Of a stretch of DNA of 64,000 nucleotides, positions 45,901 through 53,962 are shown piece after piece (the first letter of the stretch is position 1; every line of letters starts with the position of its first letter). Made by a program: the position numbers and the translations under genes. Source of the stretch: JASEGV01 sp037443545 (GTDB lineage: Bacteria > Bacteroidota > Ignavibacteria > UBA10030 > BY39). Where the stretch lies: positions 23,894 to 87,893 of the forward strand of contig JBBIOD010000005.1 of NCBI GenBank assembly GCA_037443545.1. Direction: 5' to 3'. The notes beneath the pieces are model-generated. The model did not search any database. It saw nothing but the letters and a program-made list of their open reading frames with translations, and had not been told where the DNA came from.

Positions 45901-46575
45901 TGTTACATCGTAATTGAATGGCTTGGGCTTTTGGTAACCAGCAATGCCATTTCTTTCGATATATGGCGCTCCATAAGTTACGGGCCACTCATCCCAATCT
46001 TTTGCGTACTGGTTAAAAATTTGATCGGTTTGAGATTTTGTCACACTCGGTACAGGAGTTTCGAACGATTCGCCAGCATCCCGCAACAGTTCTTGGATAT
46101 CCATTTGAGCATAATCTCTGCGAACACGATATATTCTTACATCTGGATCAGCAGGAGATTGAGCTACAGCGGTGGCACCTGTACCAATAATACGACCGGC
46201 GCGTGTACCAATATTGTAAGTTTGCCCACCGACACGAATAAGTTGTGCAGGGGCAGGTGTTGTTAATCCGGCATCTAAATAAGCTTTTCCACCCCAAACA
46301 AAACCATCCTGATAAATAACCCACTTTGTACCACGTGGATATAAGGAACCGTTATCACTCGTGGGTGAATGGTTTTGTTGTCCGTCAGACCTCATCCAAG
46401 TTGTGATGTTATTAATATTCAGAATCTGGTATAAGGGCGTACCTGTTGGTTTCATCAACGATAAATCTTTTTGGCGATTGTTTTTATCTGGTATACCAGC
46501 GCCAAAAACAGTAGACCATAAAAAGCCGAAGACCACAACAAGTATTGATAGTAATTTTAATTTTTTTATGTTCAT
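43000..46575 (-). CDS. Giant exported protein with T9SS-like C-terminal domain, copy 2
   Basis: 1191 residues from ATG at 46575, chosen because AAGGAG sits 9 bases upstream. A TTG three codons earlier would leave no spacing. Signal peptide about 1-26. No enzyme domain recognised in the long middle. The end shows VYPNPYYAFNPAETN, FNKLPAKATIRIFNLAGQLVRTL, FPVASGIYVAHVDM and ILKVAIIQEQEVPDVF, a T9SS type A-like domain with the same extra tail pattern (QE...D-x-F) as copy 1. Same layout and position relative to receptor and PorV-like gene; clearly a paralogue by architecture. Confidence 0.78.
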   Translation of the reverse strand: MNIKKLKLLSILVVVFGFLWSTVFGAGIPDKNNRQKDLSLMKPTGTPLYQILNINNITTWMRSDGQQNHSPTSDNGSLYPRGTKWVIYQDGFVWGGKAYLDAGLTTPAPAQLIRVGGQTYNIGTRAGRIIGTGATAVAQSPADPDVRIYRVRRDYAQMDIQELLRDAGESFETPVPSVTKSQTDQIFNQYAKDWDEWPVTYGAPYIERNGIAGYQKPKPFNYDVTKGALFTTDSLIAGNYDEPGLAGADPNSPADQVVWTVINDLDRSATNGLFGSEPLGLEAQITLWGYKRTDAMGNLYFKKIKFINKGGIDIGGGTKGSFYIDSMYFAQWSDPDLGSYGDDLCGVDMNLFPPVTGSPLSLGYVYNGNAIDAEFKKFGLQPPAVGYDFLQGPLVPGLPTDSGVFNLKRVYGKKNLPMTSFAYFSAGSGISDPAFTYEGGLRWWRMLQGYVPDASTAPWRLYPHPPGVTETKFPLSGDPVTKTGFIDGLGTSYSLASGDRRIVLNTGPFSLAPGDTQEVVVGTVAGLGADRLSSINVMKFYDQFVQTTYDALFQVTPAPAAPAVKIAELDGEITLEWGSDTSAVKKTENTISQPGAFIFEGYNVYQLPSRSASLSQAKRLATFDLLTQPTVILDRQFDKKSGEILMLPVQFGTNSGITRHYQFTRDHILDIDKLNNGQEYYLAVTAYSRTTVTDFLPTALESSPIVFTVKPQSPQGVRYQGKYGAFASYKNVGPFTDGFVKGKVVDPKQTTGNIYEVTFKSDAGAPGNFTWSLRDSIKKTTWGPYTNLGVALNGDIYDYPIIDGIFWEVAGPPNEVNDCVIGKRGTLLRDSASNYNSMETTSGGSGPLWVGEGGTGIFGGVTTSRAKMADMKNVYIVFDESVPASQRMAYRYVRAGQNAKADSRFADPPYGRTRYTSASWGYCDTLPVPFRAFRYDPDAGINTPVQLAVGFSENNVAVTGTGAGWVDGRYTPTNVGDGGREFLIVFGKPYDAAMNQDEYKYNILGDTASPYGNQGWHDAHFVFWMKNSRKFDLTNVTAFPAGSAVPPIWSNPDTILITANHVLSEQVKFIVQSPSKSESLELAKADAEKVGVYPNPYYAFNPAETNRFVRFVTFNKLPAKATIRIFNLAGQLVRTLKKEDPTQFLRWDLNNENNFPVASGIYVAHVDMPDVGVTKILKVAIIQEQEVPDVF

Positions 46576-46584
46576 TTTTAGCAA

Positions 46585-46590
46585 CTCCTT
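46585..46590 (-). promoter_or_regulatory. Ribosome binding site deciding the ATG at 46575
   Basis: AAGGAG on the minus strand, 9 bases before the ATG. The in-frame TTG at 46584 abuts it and so cannot be the start. Confidence 0.8.
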
Positions 46591-46613
46591 TTTAATTTTG
46601 AGTTATGTTTATA

Positions 46614-49577
46614 TTAGATTTCAAGTCGTAAACCAAAACGAACTTGACGTGGCGTACCAAACAAATCGTTTCCAGTAGCCACCATATAAGCCCAACGGTT
46701 CTGTGAATTAATGGCTTTATAAAAATCGGTATAGTTCTCCATCTGGTGGAAGGGTGCCGCTAATGAGCTACCTAACCAGCCATCATCTTGAGCGGTTCCT
46801 GTTGTCGGATAAACGTTAAGAATGTCTTTTGTGTTGAGTAAATTGATAATATTTACATAGAACTCAGCATCGAGTAGACCGAGGTTTAGCTTTTTACTAA
46901 AGTTGAGGTCGATATTATATACCCACGGAGTTGTGGAACTGTTAAGCGGTTCGGTCGGAAAACTTGCGCGAGGATCGTTTAGTGGTTCAACACCTACATT
47001 CCAAACGTCGGCTTGTCCGAGTTCTTTCAACTCTTTTATTTTAGTATATGCGTGTCCGCTATTGAACGAGAGTATCAAATTGACGCCCATTTGTTCTAAT
47101 ATCGGCCCGCCATCGCCTTTAGCAAATCTATAATCAAGCAATAATGAGCCTGAATGAGTTTGGTTAAAATCGAGCGGGTTAATAAAACTAGTCGGAATCC
47201 CTATGTTCTGCTCAACGGCTCCAAATGCGGAACGCGAATTTGAACCAGTACCGCGGGCATCGGATAATGTGTAATTAAACTTTGAAGCTAATCGGTTCGT
47301 ACGGCGGAGCTCAAGAGTTAATTCCAACCCCTTAATTGTACCAAAGTCATCGTTCAAGTAAGCTGTGAACAATTTGCTACCGGCTTCATTGACATAAGAA
47401 CGAACTTGTAATTGGTCTTTTATGTCTTTGTAAAATCCGCTTACAGTAAATGCAAAATTATCGGCTAAAGTTTGACGAATACCCATCTCGTATTGGGTTG
47501 TTCTTTCGGGTATCATCAAGTATCCGACTGGTGTTAGGAATGCATTTCCACGTGTAATCGGACTTACAGTACGGCTAAGAGTCGTATTCCCAATGTACAG
47601 TTGATTCAAAGAAGGCATCTGTGCGTATTTTCCATACATCGCATAGAAAACTGTAACATCGGTGACCGGGAACGAAAAACTAATTCGAGGTAACACGAGG
47701 TTAAATGGTTTTGCTTCCTCTAATTTGTTTTCATCTATCACATCTAAATCGGTGTTGAAATCGGGCTGTAACGGATCTTTGAATGTTTTATTCTTGGTAT
47801 CAAAGTATTCGTAACGGAGACCTAAATTAAGTATAATATCTTGATACTCTAATTTATTTTGCACATAAGCAGAAGCAAAAAGTGGTTTTCGAGGACCATC
47901 GATTCCCGAACTTACCTCGTTTCCGTCAACGTCGTATCCGTAATGGTTAATAGTTCCGGCTTTTGATAAACGAACGCGTCTTTCATAATCATCTGCGAAA
48001 GTTTTGGGTGTTCTGCCATCAGTCCCATAGAGAAACTCCATAGCAGACTGTATATTTCCGACAGAATAATTGCGAGCAATCCATGAATCAAATCTGGTAC
48101 CCAATTTTATTTCCCAATTTGATGTTAGTTGAGAAGTAATGTCGCCAGAAAAACCGTAAGAGGTTTGTCGGTTTTTGGAATAGGCATTATTCGGTGCATT
48201 TTCGTGCGTCAAAATAAATGCATTAATTATGCTATATGGTAATGGACCGGCGTAAGGACGTCGCCATCCGGTATAACCTAACTCGGCATTTTTTGTACTG
48301 TCGGTATATGATTTCCACTCATCGCCAAAATCAGGATCGACACGGCGGAAGTAACGATCTTGATAGGAAAGTGCTACTTCGTAGAAAGTTTTTGGATTAA
48401 CAACGTGTGTAAATCTGAAATTAGCAAATCCGGCTGTATTGTGATCGATACGCGAGCGTTTATTGAAATAGCGAGTTAAAGCAGTCGGCCACCTGTTATC
48501 GAAGGGTGATTTATCGTAAGTATAACTACCAGAGAGTTTGAACTTCATCGATTCAAACTCATAATTTAGGTTGCCTTGTGTTGAATAATTTTGAAGCCAG
48601 TTTCCCGGTATGTAATTTTTCTTGAACTCAATAGGACCTGGCAAAGAACGACCAGGTACAGGATCATTAATATCTGTAACGATGTTCTCGAATCTGAAAG
48701 GTTCGATGAACCTGTAGCTGCGATTTCTAATAAATTGATGTTGACCGGCTATGAAAAATTTTAAATTCTTCATTACCGGACCACTTAAGGTTGCAACCAA
48801 ATTGGTGAAACCAAACGATGATGAACCCAAATAATCTCCACCGGGTTTAGCGAGGTTATCAGTGAGAAAATCGAACGAGCCTTTGTAGTTGCTTTGACCT
48901 GTTCGCAGAGTTGTGCGTGCAATACCTGAGTTTGCACCGCCGAATTCAGCAGTATAACCACCGGCTTGCAATTGAAGTTCTTCAACAGCTTCCTGAATTA
49001 CCGAAAAAGTTTGTGAATTTGTAATTGGATTTGTTGTAGAAGCGCCATCCACAAAATATGCAATCTCGCCAGAACGTCCACCGCGTACATAAAGTTGGTT
49101 ATCTTGATCTACCACACCAGCTTGCAGACTCAAAATATTTTCGAGTCCACGGATGGGGAGATTCCTGATGTCTTCTTGCGTTGTAACGCGGACTGTGTTG
49201 GTTGTGTTCCGTTGAATAAGCGGGCGTTCGGCAATAATTTCAACAGCGTCAACCTGAACGGCTTCGCTTAATAATTGAAAATTTTGTGTGGTTGTTACGT
49301 TCGATAGGATCCGAACGTTAGAAATTGTTACTGAAGCATAACCGACATAGGATGCCTTAATGCTGTATGTTCCTGGCGGAACACTTAGAACAAAAAACTC
49401 ACCATTGATATCGCTTGCTGCACCCATCATGGTGCCTTCGAGAGACACTGTTGCACCAATCAGGGGCTCACCGTTTGTTTTATCGGTGATGATGCCTCGT
49501 AACTTACCATCTTGAGCAGATGTAACAACAGCGACCAATAGAATAGTGAGAAATAAACCTAGTAATTTTTTAATCAT
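46614..49577 (-). CDS. TonB-dependent receptor with carboxypeptidase-like domain, copy 2
   Basis: 987 residues. Signal peptide about 1-21, carboxypeptidase-like domain (GKLRGIITDKTNGEPLIGATVSLEGT ... VGYASVTISN), plug with LYVRGGRSGEIAYFVDGA, and a barrel ending RQVRFGLRLEI. Same architecture as copy 1 and the same order of partners downstream. A perfect AAGGAGG lies 8 bases before the ATG; a consensus promoter lies at 49713-49741. No SusD-type lipoprotein follows, so the exported protein may be the partner instead. Substrate unknown. Confidence 0.92.
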   Translation of the reverse strand: MIKKLLGLFLTILLVAVVTSAQDGKLRGIITDKTNGEPLIGATVSLEGTMMGAASDINGEFFVLSVPPGTYSIKASYVGYASVTISNVRILSNVTTTQNFQLLSEAVQVDAVEIIAERPLIQRNTTNTVRVTTQEDIRNLPIRGLENILSLQAGVVDQDNQLYVRGGRSGEIAYFVDGASTTNPITNSQTFSVIQEAVEELQLQAGGYTAEFGGANSGIARTTLRTGQSNYKGSFDFLTDNLAKPGGDYLGSSSFGFTNLVATLSGPVMKNLKFFIAGQHQFIRNRSYRFIEPFRFENIVTDINDPVPGRSLPGPIEFKKNYIPGNWLQNYSTQGNLNYEFESMKFKLSGSYTYDKSPFDNRWPTALTRYFNKRSRIDHNTAGFANFRFTHVVNPKTFYEVALSYQDRYFRRVDPDFGDEWKSYTDSTKNAELGYTGWRRPYAGPLPYSIINAFILTHENAPNNAYSKNRQTSYGFSGDITSQLTSNWEIKLGTRFDSWIARNYSVGNIQSAMEFLYGTDGRTPKTFADDYERRVRLSKAGTINHYGYDVDGNEVSSGIDGPRKPLFASAYVQNKLEYQDIILNLGLRYEYFDTKNKTFKDPLQPDFNTDLDVIDENKLEEAKPFNLVLPRISFSFPVTDVTVFYAMYGKYAQMPSLNQLYIGNTTLSRTVSPITRGNAFLTPVGYLMIPERTTQYEMGIRQTLADNFAFTVSGFYKDIKDQLQVRSYVNEAGSKLFTAYLNDDFGTIKGLELTLELRRTNRLASKFNYTLSDARGTGSNSRSAFGAVEQNIGIPTSFINPLDFNQTHSGSLLLDYRFAKGDGGPILEQMGVNLILSFNSGHAYTKIKELKELGQADVWNVGVEPLNDPRASFPTEPLNSSTTPWVYNIDLNFSKKLNLGLLDAEFYVNIINLLNTKDILNVYPTTGTAQDDGWLGSSLAAPFHQMENYTDFYKAINSQNRWAYMVATGNDLFGTPRQVRFGLRLEI

Positions 49578-49585
49578 GATTTTAA

Positions 49586-49592
49586 CCTCCTT
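49586..49592 (-). promoter_or_regulatory. Strong Shine-Dalgarno before receptor copy 2
   Basis: AAGGAGG on the minus strand, 8 bases before the ATG at 49577, an ideal spacing. Confidence 0.8.
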
Positions 49593-49712
49593 ATGTTATA
49601 GGTTGATTGTTGAGTTAAAAACATTGTAACGTTTAATGTGAATTCATTGAATGTTATGTTATACCAAAAAACAATTTGAATATTGATAAAATCTGTTACA
49701 AACTTCACGGAA

Positions 49713-49741
49713 AATATAATGAATTAAAATGTATATGTCAA
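49713..49741 (-). promoter_or_regulatory. Consensus promoter of receptor module 2
   Basis: Minus strand TTGACA (49736-49741), 17 bases, TATATT (49713-49718), preceded by CAC: the same as at 39463-39491. Transcription would start near 49706, a leader of about 130 bases. No gene lies in 49578-49865. Confidence 0.82.
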
Positions 49742-49799
49742 GTGTTTTATTAGATAAGAGCATTTTTTTTCATATAAATCAAGTACCCATAAAAATTTT

Positions 49800-49817
49800 A
49801 AACATATCTGTATGTTT
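49800..49817 (-). terminator. Weak terminator-like hairpin after engB
   Basis: AAACATA / TATGTTT, 7-bp AT-rich stem, 4-base loop; AAAATTTTTATG follows on the minus strand. It lies 49 bases past the engB stop. Confidence 0.35.
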
Positions 49818-49865
49818 TTCAAAACACTCTATTAACGATAATTGTTCCAAAAGATGTGAAAACGA

Positions 49866-50465
49866 TTAAATAGAGCTATTTTTGAGTTGATTTTGGATTT
49901 TACCAAATAATTCGTTGCTTCCTGTGCCTATTAATGTTGAATATGGTAGGAGTTCCTTACAAAATTTGCCCATCAATAACCGATAGGTTTTTATCTGTTT
50001 AGCACGCTCGTTCTGTGTTAATTTATCAATTTTGTTTAAAATCATAAAATATGGAATTCTGAGGTAATTTACATATTCATTCATGATTTTGTCAGACTCA
50101 AGTGGTTCACGCCTCGCGTCTATTATGAGTATCGCTAAATTGATATTCAAATTAGATTGAAAAAAACTATCAATCATTTTTTTCCATTCTGCACTCTCTT
50201 TGCCCGATACTTTTGCATAACCATAACCTGGTAAATCAACAAAATAAAATTCGTTGTTGATTAAATAATAATTTATTTGCCGTGTTTTTCCCGGTTCGTT
50301 GCTTGTGCGTGCCATTTTTATTTTGAGCAGTGAATTTATCAGAGATGATTTCCCAACGTTTGACCTACCGATAAAAACAACAAGTGGTTCTTCGGTTTTT
50401 GGGAATGAATATTTTTTGTTTCCCCCGCCAGTGGCTACAACATATTTTAATTCTACCTGATTCAT
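49866..50465 (-). CDS. engB: Ribosome biogenesis GTPase YsxC/EngB
   Basis: 199 residues from the ATG at 50465, the usual length. An upstream in-frame extension to 50612 would run through a terminator and into rplQ. GTPase motifs: G1 GRSNVGKSS near residue 32, FVDLPGYGYA (G3), LNKIDKL (G4). Essential for assembling the large subunit; placed next to the ribosomal operon, though separated by a terminator. Confidence 0.95.
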   Translation of the reverse strand: MNQVELKYVVATGGGNKKYSFPKTEEPLVVFIGRSNVGKSSLINSLLKIKMARTSNEPGKTRQINYYLINNEFYFVDLPGYGYAKVSGKESAEWKKMIDSFFQSNLNINLAILIIDARREPLESDKIMNEYVNYLRIPYFMILNKIDKLTQNERAKQIKTYRLLMGKFCKELLPYSTLIGTGSNELFGKIQNQLKNSSI

Positions 50466-50503
50466 TTCGATAGACCAATATAGAATTCTTTCCTTAAGAA
50501 ACA

Positions 50504-50537
50504 AAAAAGCACAAAGTAGTTTCACCTTGTGCTTTTT
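50504..50537. terminator. Bidirectional intrinsic terminator after rplQ
   Basis: AAAAAGCACAA pairs exactly with TTGTGCTTTTT, 12-base loop. It lies 24 bases past the rplQ stop at 50561 and 39 bases upstream of the engB ATG, ending the ribosomal superoperon and supporting the short engB start. Confidence 0.9.
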
Positions 50538-50560
50538 AGAAAATCCATTTGATATTTTTT

Positions 50561-51052
50561 TTATTCTGCTTTTGTTCCAGTGGTTGCTTTCTTTTTTTCC
50601 GATTTTTTCCAACCCCGTTTTACTAATTTTGTTTTTTCGGCTGGCTTTGAAGTTTCTTTTCCTAAACCGTAATCAACGAGTTCAAGTAAACCCAACTGGG
50701 CTGCATCGCCTAAACGGTGCCCGAGTTTAATAATACGTGTATATCCACCGGGACGAGCTGCAACTTTCGGCGCAATTTCGCCGAAGAGTTCAATAACAAC
50801 TTCTCTATCTTTAATAAAGCGAGCAATTTCTCTTCTTGCGTGCACATTTTTGGATGTGCCTTTTTCTTCAGTTGCTATAGCATTTTTGGCACGGGTTATT
50901 AATTTCTCCACGTATGGGCGAGCTTCTTTTGCCTTTGCCAAGGTTGTTGTAATTCTCTTATTTTTTAATAACGCTGTAGATAAAGAGATGAGCAATGCTT
51001 TTCTGTGGCTAGCTGTTCGTTTTAATTTTCTACCAGATTTTCTATGTCGCAT
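50561..51052 (-). CDS. rplQ: 50S ribosomal protein L17
   Basis: 163 residues. MRHRKSGRKLKRTASHRKALL is the L17 signature. A charged C-terminal tail (about 35 residues, Lys/Glu/Thr-rich) extends beyond the core. Last gene of the alpha part of the superoperon, 13 bases after rpoA. Confidence 0.97.
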   Translation of the reverse strand: MRHRKSGRKLKRTASHRKALLISLSTALLKNKRITTTLAKAKEARPYVEKLITRAKNAIATEEKGTSKNVHARREIARFIKDREVVIELFGEIAPKVAARPGGYTRIIKLGHRLGDAAQLGLLELVDYGLGKETSKPAEKTKLVKRGWKKSEKKKATTGTKAE

Positions 51053-51065
51053 AAATTCTTCCTGT

Positions 51066-52052
51066 TTATTCGTTTAAATATTTATCTACATCCATACCGA
51101 AAGTCAATCCGTATTCTTCAACAATTTCTGTAAGTTCCGACAACGATTTTCTGCCAAAATTTCGAAATTTAAGAAGCTCCGGAATATCACAACGCACGAG
51201 ATCTCCTAATGTATGTATATCACCCGAGAGAAGAACATTATGTGATCGAACTGAAAGTTCGAGATGATCAAGAGGAGTTTTTAAAATTTCCCTAATCCTG
51301 GCAACTTCAGCTTCCGATTCAGTTCCGTCTGACTCGATACCGGATTCACCCTCAAAATTAATAAATAATTGTATATGTTCGCGTAATATTTTTGCTGCTT
51401 GTGTCATCGCATCATCGGGTGCGATCGAACCATCTGTTTGTACCTCTAAAATTAATTTTTCGAAGTCCGTTTGTTGTCCTACTCTTGTTGGCTCAACTGT
51501 AAAACGAACATTGACGATCGGAGAATAAATTGCATCGATAGGTATAACACCCATTGTTTGATCGTCGGGGACATACTCTTCGGCAGGAACAAAACCACGT
51601 CCTTGACCTATAAATAAATCGATATCTAATTCAGCTCCCTTATCGAGTGTTGCGATCTGCTGGTTTAAATTCAATATTTCGATATCGTCGCTTGCTTTTT
51701 GAATATCTGCTGCCGTTACCTGTTTTGGGCCTTCAAGATAGAGGGAAATTTTTGTAGTCTTTTTATCCAATAATTTCAACCGCACTGATTTCAAATTTAA
51801 TATCAGTTCTGAAACATCTTCTTTTATCCCTTCGATTGTTGAAAACTCGTGTAACACACCTTTTATCTTTATGGCATTAAAAGCTGCGCCATTTAGTGAC
51901 GACAAAAGTACTCGGCGCATTGTATTGCCTAATGTTACCCCATACCCTTTTTCGAGTGGTTGAAGAATAAATTTTCCGTAAGAATTGGTAAAAGACTGTG
52001 CATCCACTTCAAGCTTTTCAGGCATATGTAAGTTCGATGAATTAATATTCAT
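51066..52052 (-). CDS. rpoA: DNA-directed RNA polymerase subunit alpha
   Basis: 328 residues: N-terminal dimerisation domain with PLEKGYGVTLGNTMRRVLLSS and GVLHEFSTIEGIKEDV, and a C-terminal UP-element domain with LSVRSHNVL and RNFGRKSLSEL. The standard position between rpsD and rplQ. Both domains are complete. Confidence 0.99.
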   Translation of the reverse strand: MNINSSNLHMPEKLEVDAQSFTNSYGKFILQPLEKGYGVTLGNTMRRVLLSSLNGAAFNAIKIKGVLHEFSTIEGIKEDVSELILNLKSVRLKLLDKKTTKISLYLEGPKQVTAADIQKASDDIEILNLNQQIATLDKGAELDIDLFIGQGRGFVPAEEYVPDDQTMGVIPIDAIYSPIVNVRFTVEPTRVGQQTDFEKLILEVQTDGSIAPDDAMTQAAKILREHIQLFINFEGESGIESDGTESEAEVARIREILKTPLDHLELSVRSHNVLLSGDIHTLGDLVRCDIPELLKFRNFGRKSLSELTEIVEEYGLTFGMDVDKYLNE

Positions 52053-52097
52053 AAATCTCTCCTATTATCAAATTCATAATTATATCAGTCTCAATTG

Positions 52098-52727
52098 TTA
52101 TTTAGAATACAATTCAACAATGAGCTGTTCGTTTGCATTAAGTGGAATATCGGAACGTTCGGGATGATTTAGAAAAGTTCCACTCATAGCTCCTTTATCA
52201 AGCACTAACCACGGTAACATTGCATTATCGCGCATACGTTTTAAAGATGAGTGAATAATGTCTAATTTTTTGCTATTGTCTCTCACTTGTATCACGTCGC
52301 CTGGGCTAAGCAGGTATGATGGAACATTCACGACTTTATTATTAATCATAAAATGCCGATGGGTTACCAATTGTCGCGCGGTTTTACGAGAAGGAGCAAA
52401 CCCGAGTCGGTAAACTACGTTATCGAAGCGGCGTTCGAGTGTCTTAACAAGAATTTCGCTTGTCCGTCCTGTTTGTTTTAATGCTTTTAAGAAATAGTTA
52501 TGGAATTGAGTTTCCATCAAACCATACATGCGTCGAACTTTTTGCTTTTCGCGAAGTTGAACACCATATACCGAAATTTTTTGACGACGCGATTGACCGT
52601 GTTGACCAGGGGGGTAGGCTCGTTTATCAACCGGACATTTTTCAGTGAAACACTTTGTTCCCTTTAAAAACAATTTTTGCCGTTCTCTTCTGCATAATCT
52701 ACAGCTCGATTCTAAATATCTTGCCAT
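52098..52727 (-). CDS. rpsD: 30S ribosomal protein S4
   Basis: 209 residues. Near the N-terminus four cysteines (C9, C12, C26, C31) form a zinc site, the C+ form of S4. The S4 RNA-binding domain follows (LERRFDNVVYRLGFAPSRKTARQLVTHRH). It nucleates small-subunit assembly and, in E. coli, represses the alpha operon; regulation here is not evident. Confidence 0.99.
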   Translation of the reverse strand: MARYLESSCRLCRRERQKLFLKGTKCFTEKCPVDKRAYPPGQHGQSRRQKISVYGVQLREKQKVRRMYGLMETQFHNYFLKALKQTGRTSEILVKTLERRFDNVVYRLGFAPSRKTARQLVTHRHFMINNKVVNVPSYLLSPGDVIQVRDNSKKLDIIHSSLKRMRDNAMLPWLVLDKGAMSGTFLNHPERSDIPLNANEQLIVELYSK

Positions 52728-52765
52728 GCTTTTCTATAACCTTCTTTCTTCTTTTTTTTACTTTA

Positions 52766-53161
52766 TTAAACTCTACGGCGCTTTGGCGGACGACAGCCGT
52801 TATGTGGAATGGGAGTAATATCCCGTATCGCACTAATTTCTAACCCGACTGTTTGTAAGGAACGCATTGCAGCTTCGCGACCGGAACCGGGTCCTTTTAC
52901 AAATACTTCTACTTTTCTTAATCCTAGAGCGTATGCTTCTTTTGCTGCAGCTTCAGCAGAGACCTGAGCGGCAAAGGGTGTATTTTTACGTGATCCTTTG
53001 AACCCGTTTTTACCGGCAGAAGATGAACTTATTGTATTACCATATATGTCGGTAATTGTAACGAGTACGTTATTGAATGTTGCCTTAACAAAAACTTTTC
53101 CGTTAACATCAACTTGCTGACGTTTCTTCTTTTTAGCTGCTGCTGTTGTAACATTTGCCAT
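52766..53161 (-). CDS. rpsK: 30S ribosomal protein S11
   Basis: 131 residues: FNNVLVTITDIYGNTISSSSAGKNGFKGSRKNTPFAAQ and the end DITPIPHNGCRPPKRRRV are diagnostic. A short Lys-rich N-terminus precedes. Starts 42 bases after rpsM. Confidence 0.99.
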   Translation of the reverse strand: MANVTTAAAKKKKRQQVDVNGKVFVKATFNNVLVTITDIYGNTISSSSAGKNGFKGSRKNTPFAAQVSAEAAAKEAYALGLRKVEVFVKGPGSGREAAMRSLQTVGLEISAIRDITPIPHNGCRPPKRRRV

Positions 53162-53203
53162 TTATAAACTCCAATTCTTTTTATTTCATTGTTGATCGAA
53201 AAA

Positions 53204-53587
53204 TTACTTCTTAGCTGCCACTTTCTTCTTCCCGGCGACAGTTTTACGCTTACCTTTACGCGTACGTGAATTTGTTTTTGTTCTTTGTCCACGTACCGGT
53301 AATCCTTTTCTATGTCGAAGTCCGCGGTATGAGCCTATATCCATCAAACGTTTGATATTCATTTGTACTTCACTGCGGAGTGCGCCTTCTACTTTTATCT
53401 CGGATGTAATAATTGAACGTATCTTAGCCACTTCATCGTCCGATAACTCACCTATGCGTTTGCCGAAATCAACACCGGCTTTTGTTAGTATCTGCTGGGC
53501 AGTAGATAGACCAATTCCGAAAATGTATGTTAAGCCAATCTCAGCTCTCTTATTTTTCGGTAAATCAATACCTGCTATACGAGCCAC
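53204..53587 (-). CDS. rpsM: 30S ribosomal protein S13
   Basis: 127 residues. ARIAGIDLPKNKRAEIGLTYIFGIG is the start, GSYRGLRHRKGLPVRGQRTKTNSRTRKG the RNA-binding C-terminus, extended by a Lys-rich tail. Contacts tRNA in the ribosome head. Confidence 0.99.
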   Translation of the reverse strand: MARIAGIDLPKNKRAEIGLTYIFGIGLSTAQQILTKAGVDFGKRIGELSDDEVAKIRSIITSEIKVEGALRSEVQMNIKRLMDIGSYRGLRHRKGLPVRGQRTKTNSRTRKGKRKTVAGKKKVAAKK

Positions 53588-53610
53588 TTATTATTCCTTT
53601 CGTTATTAAA

Positions 53611-53727
53611 TTAACCTTGTCGTTGTTTGTGCTTTGGATTTTTTTTACATATGACGTATACATAACCTTTACGTCTGACAATCTTGCAATTTTCACATAA
53701 TTTTTTTACAGATGAACGAACTTTCAT
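53611..53727 (-). CDS. rpmJ: 50S ribosomal protein L36
   Basis: 38 residues, MKVRSSVKKLCENCKIVRRKG then a KNPKHKQRQG end. C11, C14, C27 and H33 form the zinc ribbon, so this is the zinc-binding (C+) form. Between infA and rpsM, the usual position. Overlooked easily because of its size. Confidence 0.97.
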   Translation of the reverse strand: MKVRSSVKKLCENCKIVRRKGYVYVICKKNPKHKQRQG

Positions 53728-53738
53728 TTTTTATCTCC

Positions 53739-53957
53739 TTATTTATATCTATACGTAATTCGCCCCTTAGTTAAATCGTAAGGGGATAATTCCACAGTAA
53801 CTTTATCGCCAACAAGTATTTTTATAAAATTCATTCGCATTTTTCCTGAAACGTGTGCAATGATTTCATGATTGTTTTCTAATCGAACCCTGAACATTGC
53901 ATTCGGGAGCGTTTCGATTATTGTTCCATCCATTTTTATTGGACCTTGTTTAGCCAT
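53739..53957 (-). CDS. infA: Translation initiation factor IF-1
   Basis: 72 residues, the standard length. KMDGTIIETLPNAMFRVRLENNHEIIAHVSGKMR and the end YDLTKGRITYRYK are diagnostic. OB-fold factor that blocks the A site during initiation. Between map and rpmJ. Confidence 0.98.
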   Translation of the reverse strand: MAKQGPIKMDGTIIETLPNAMFRVRLENNHEIIAHVSGKMRMNFIKILVGDKVTVELSPYDLTKGRITYRYK

Positions 53958-53962
53958 TTACT

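Noticed and set aside
45808..46266. Open frame of 152 codons on the + strand within the second giant exported protein gene
   Set aside because: Antisense to a protein with a clear signal peptide, Shine-Dalgarno and paralogue; codon pattern fits the minus strand.
50466..50612. N-terminal extension of engB by 49 residues
   Set aside because: It would run through the terminator and into rplQ. The ATG at 50465 gives the normal family length.
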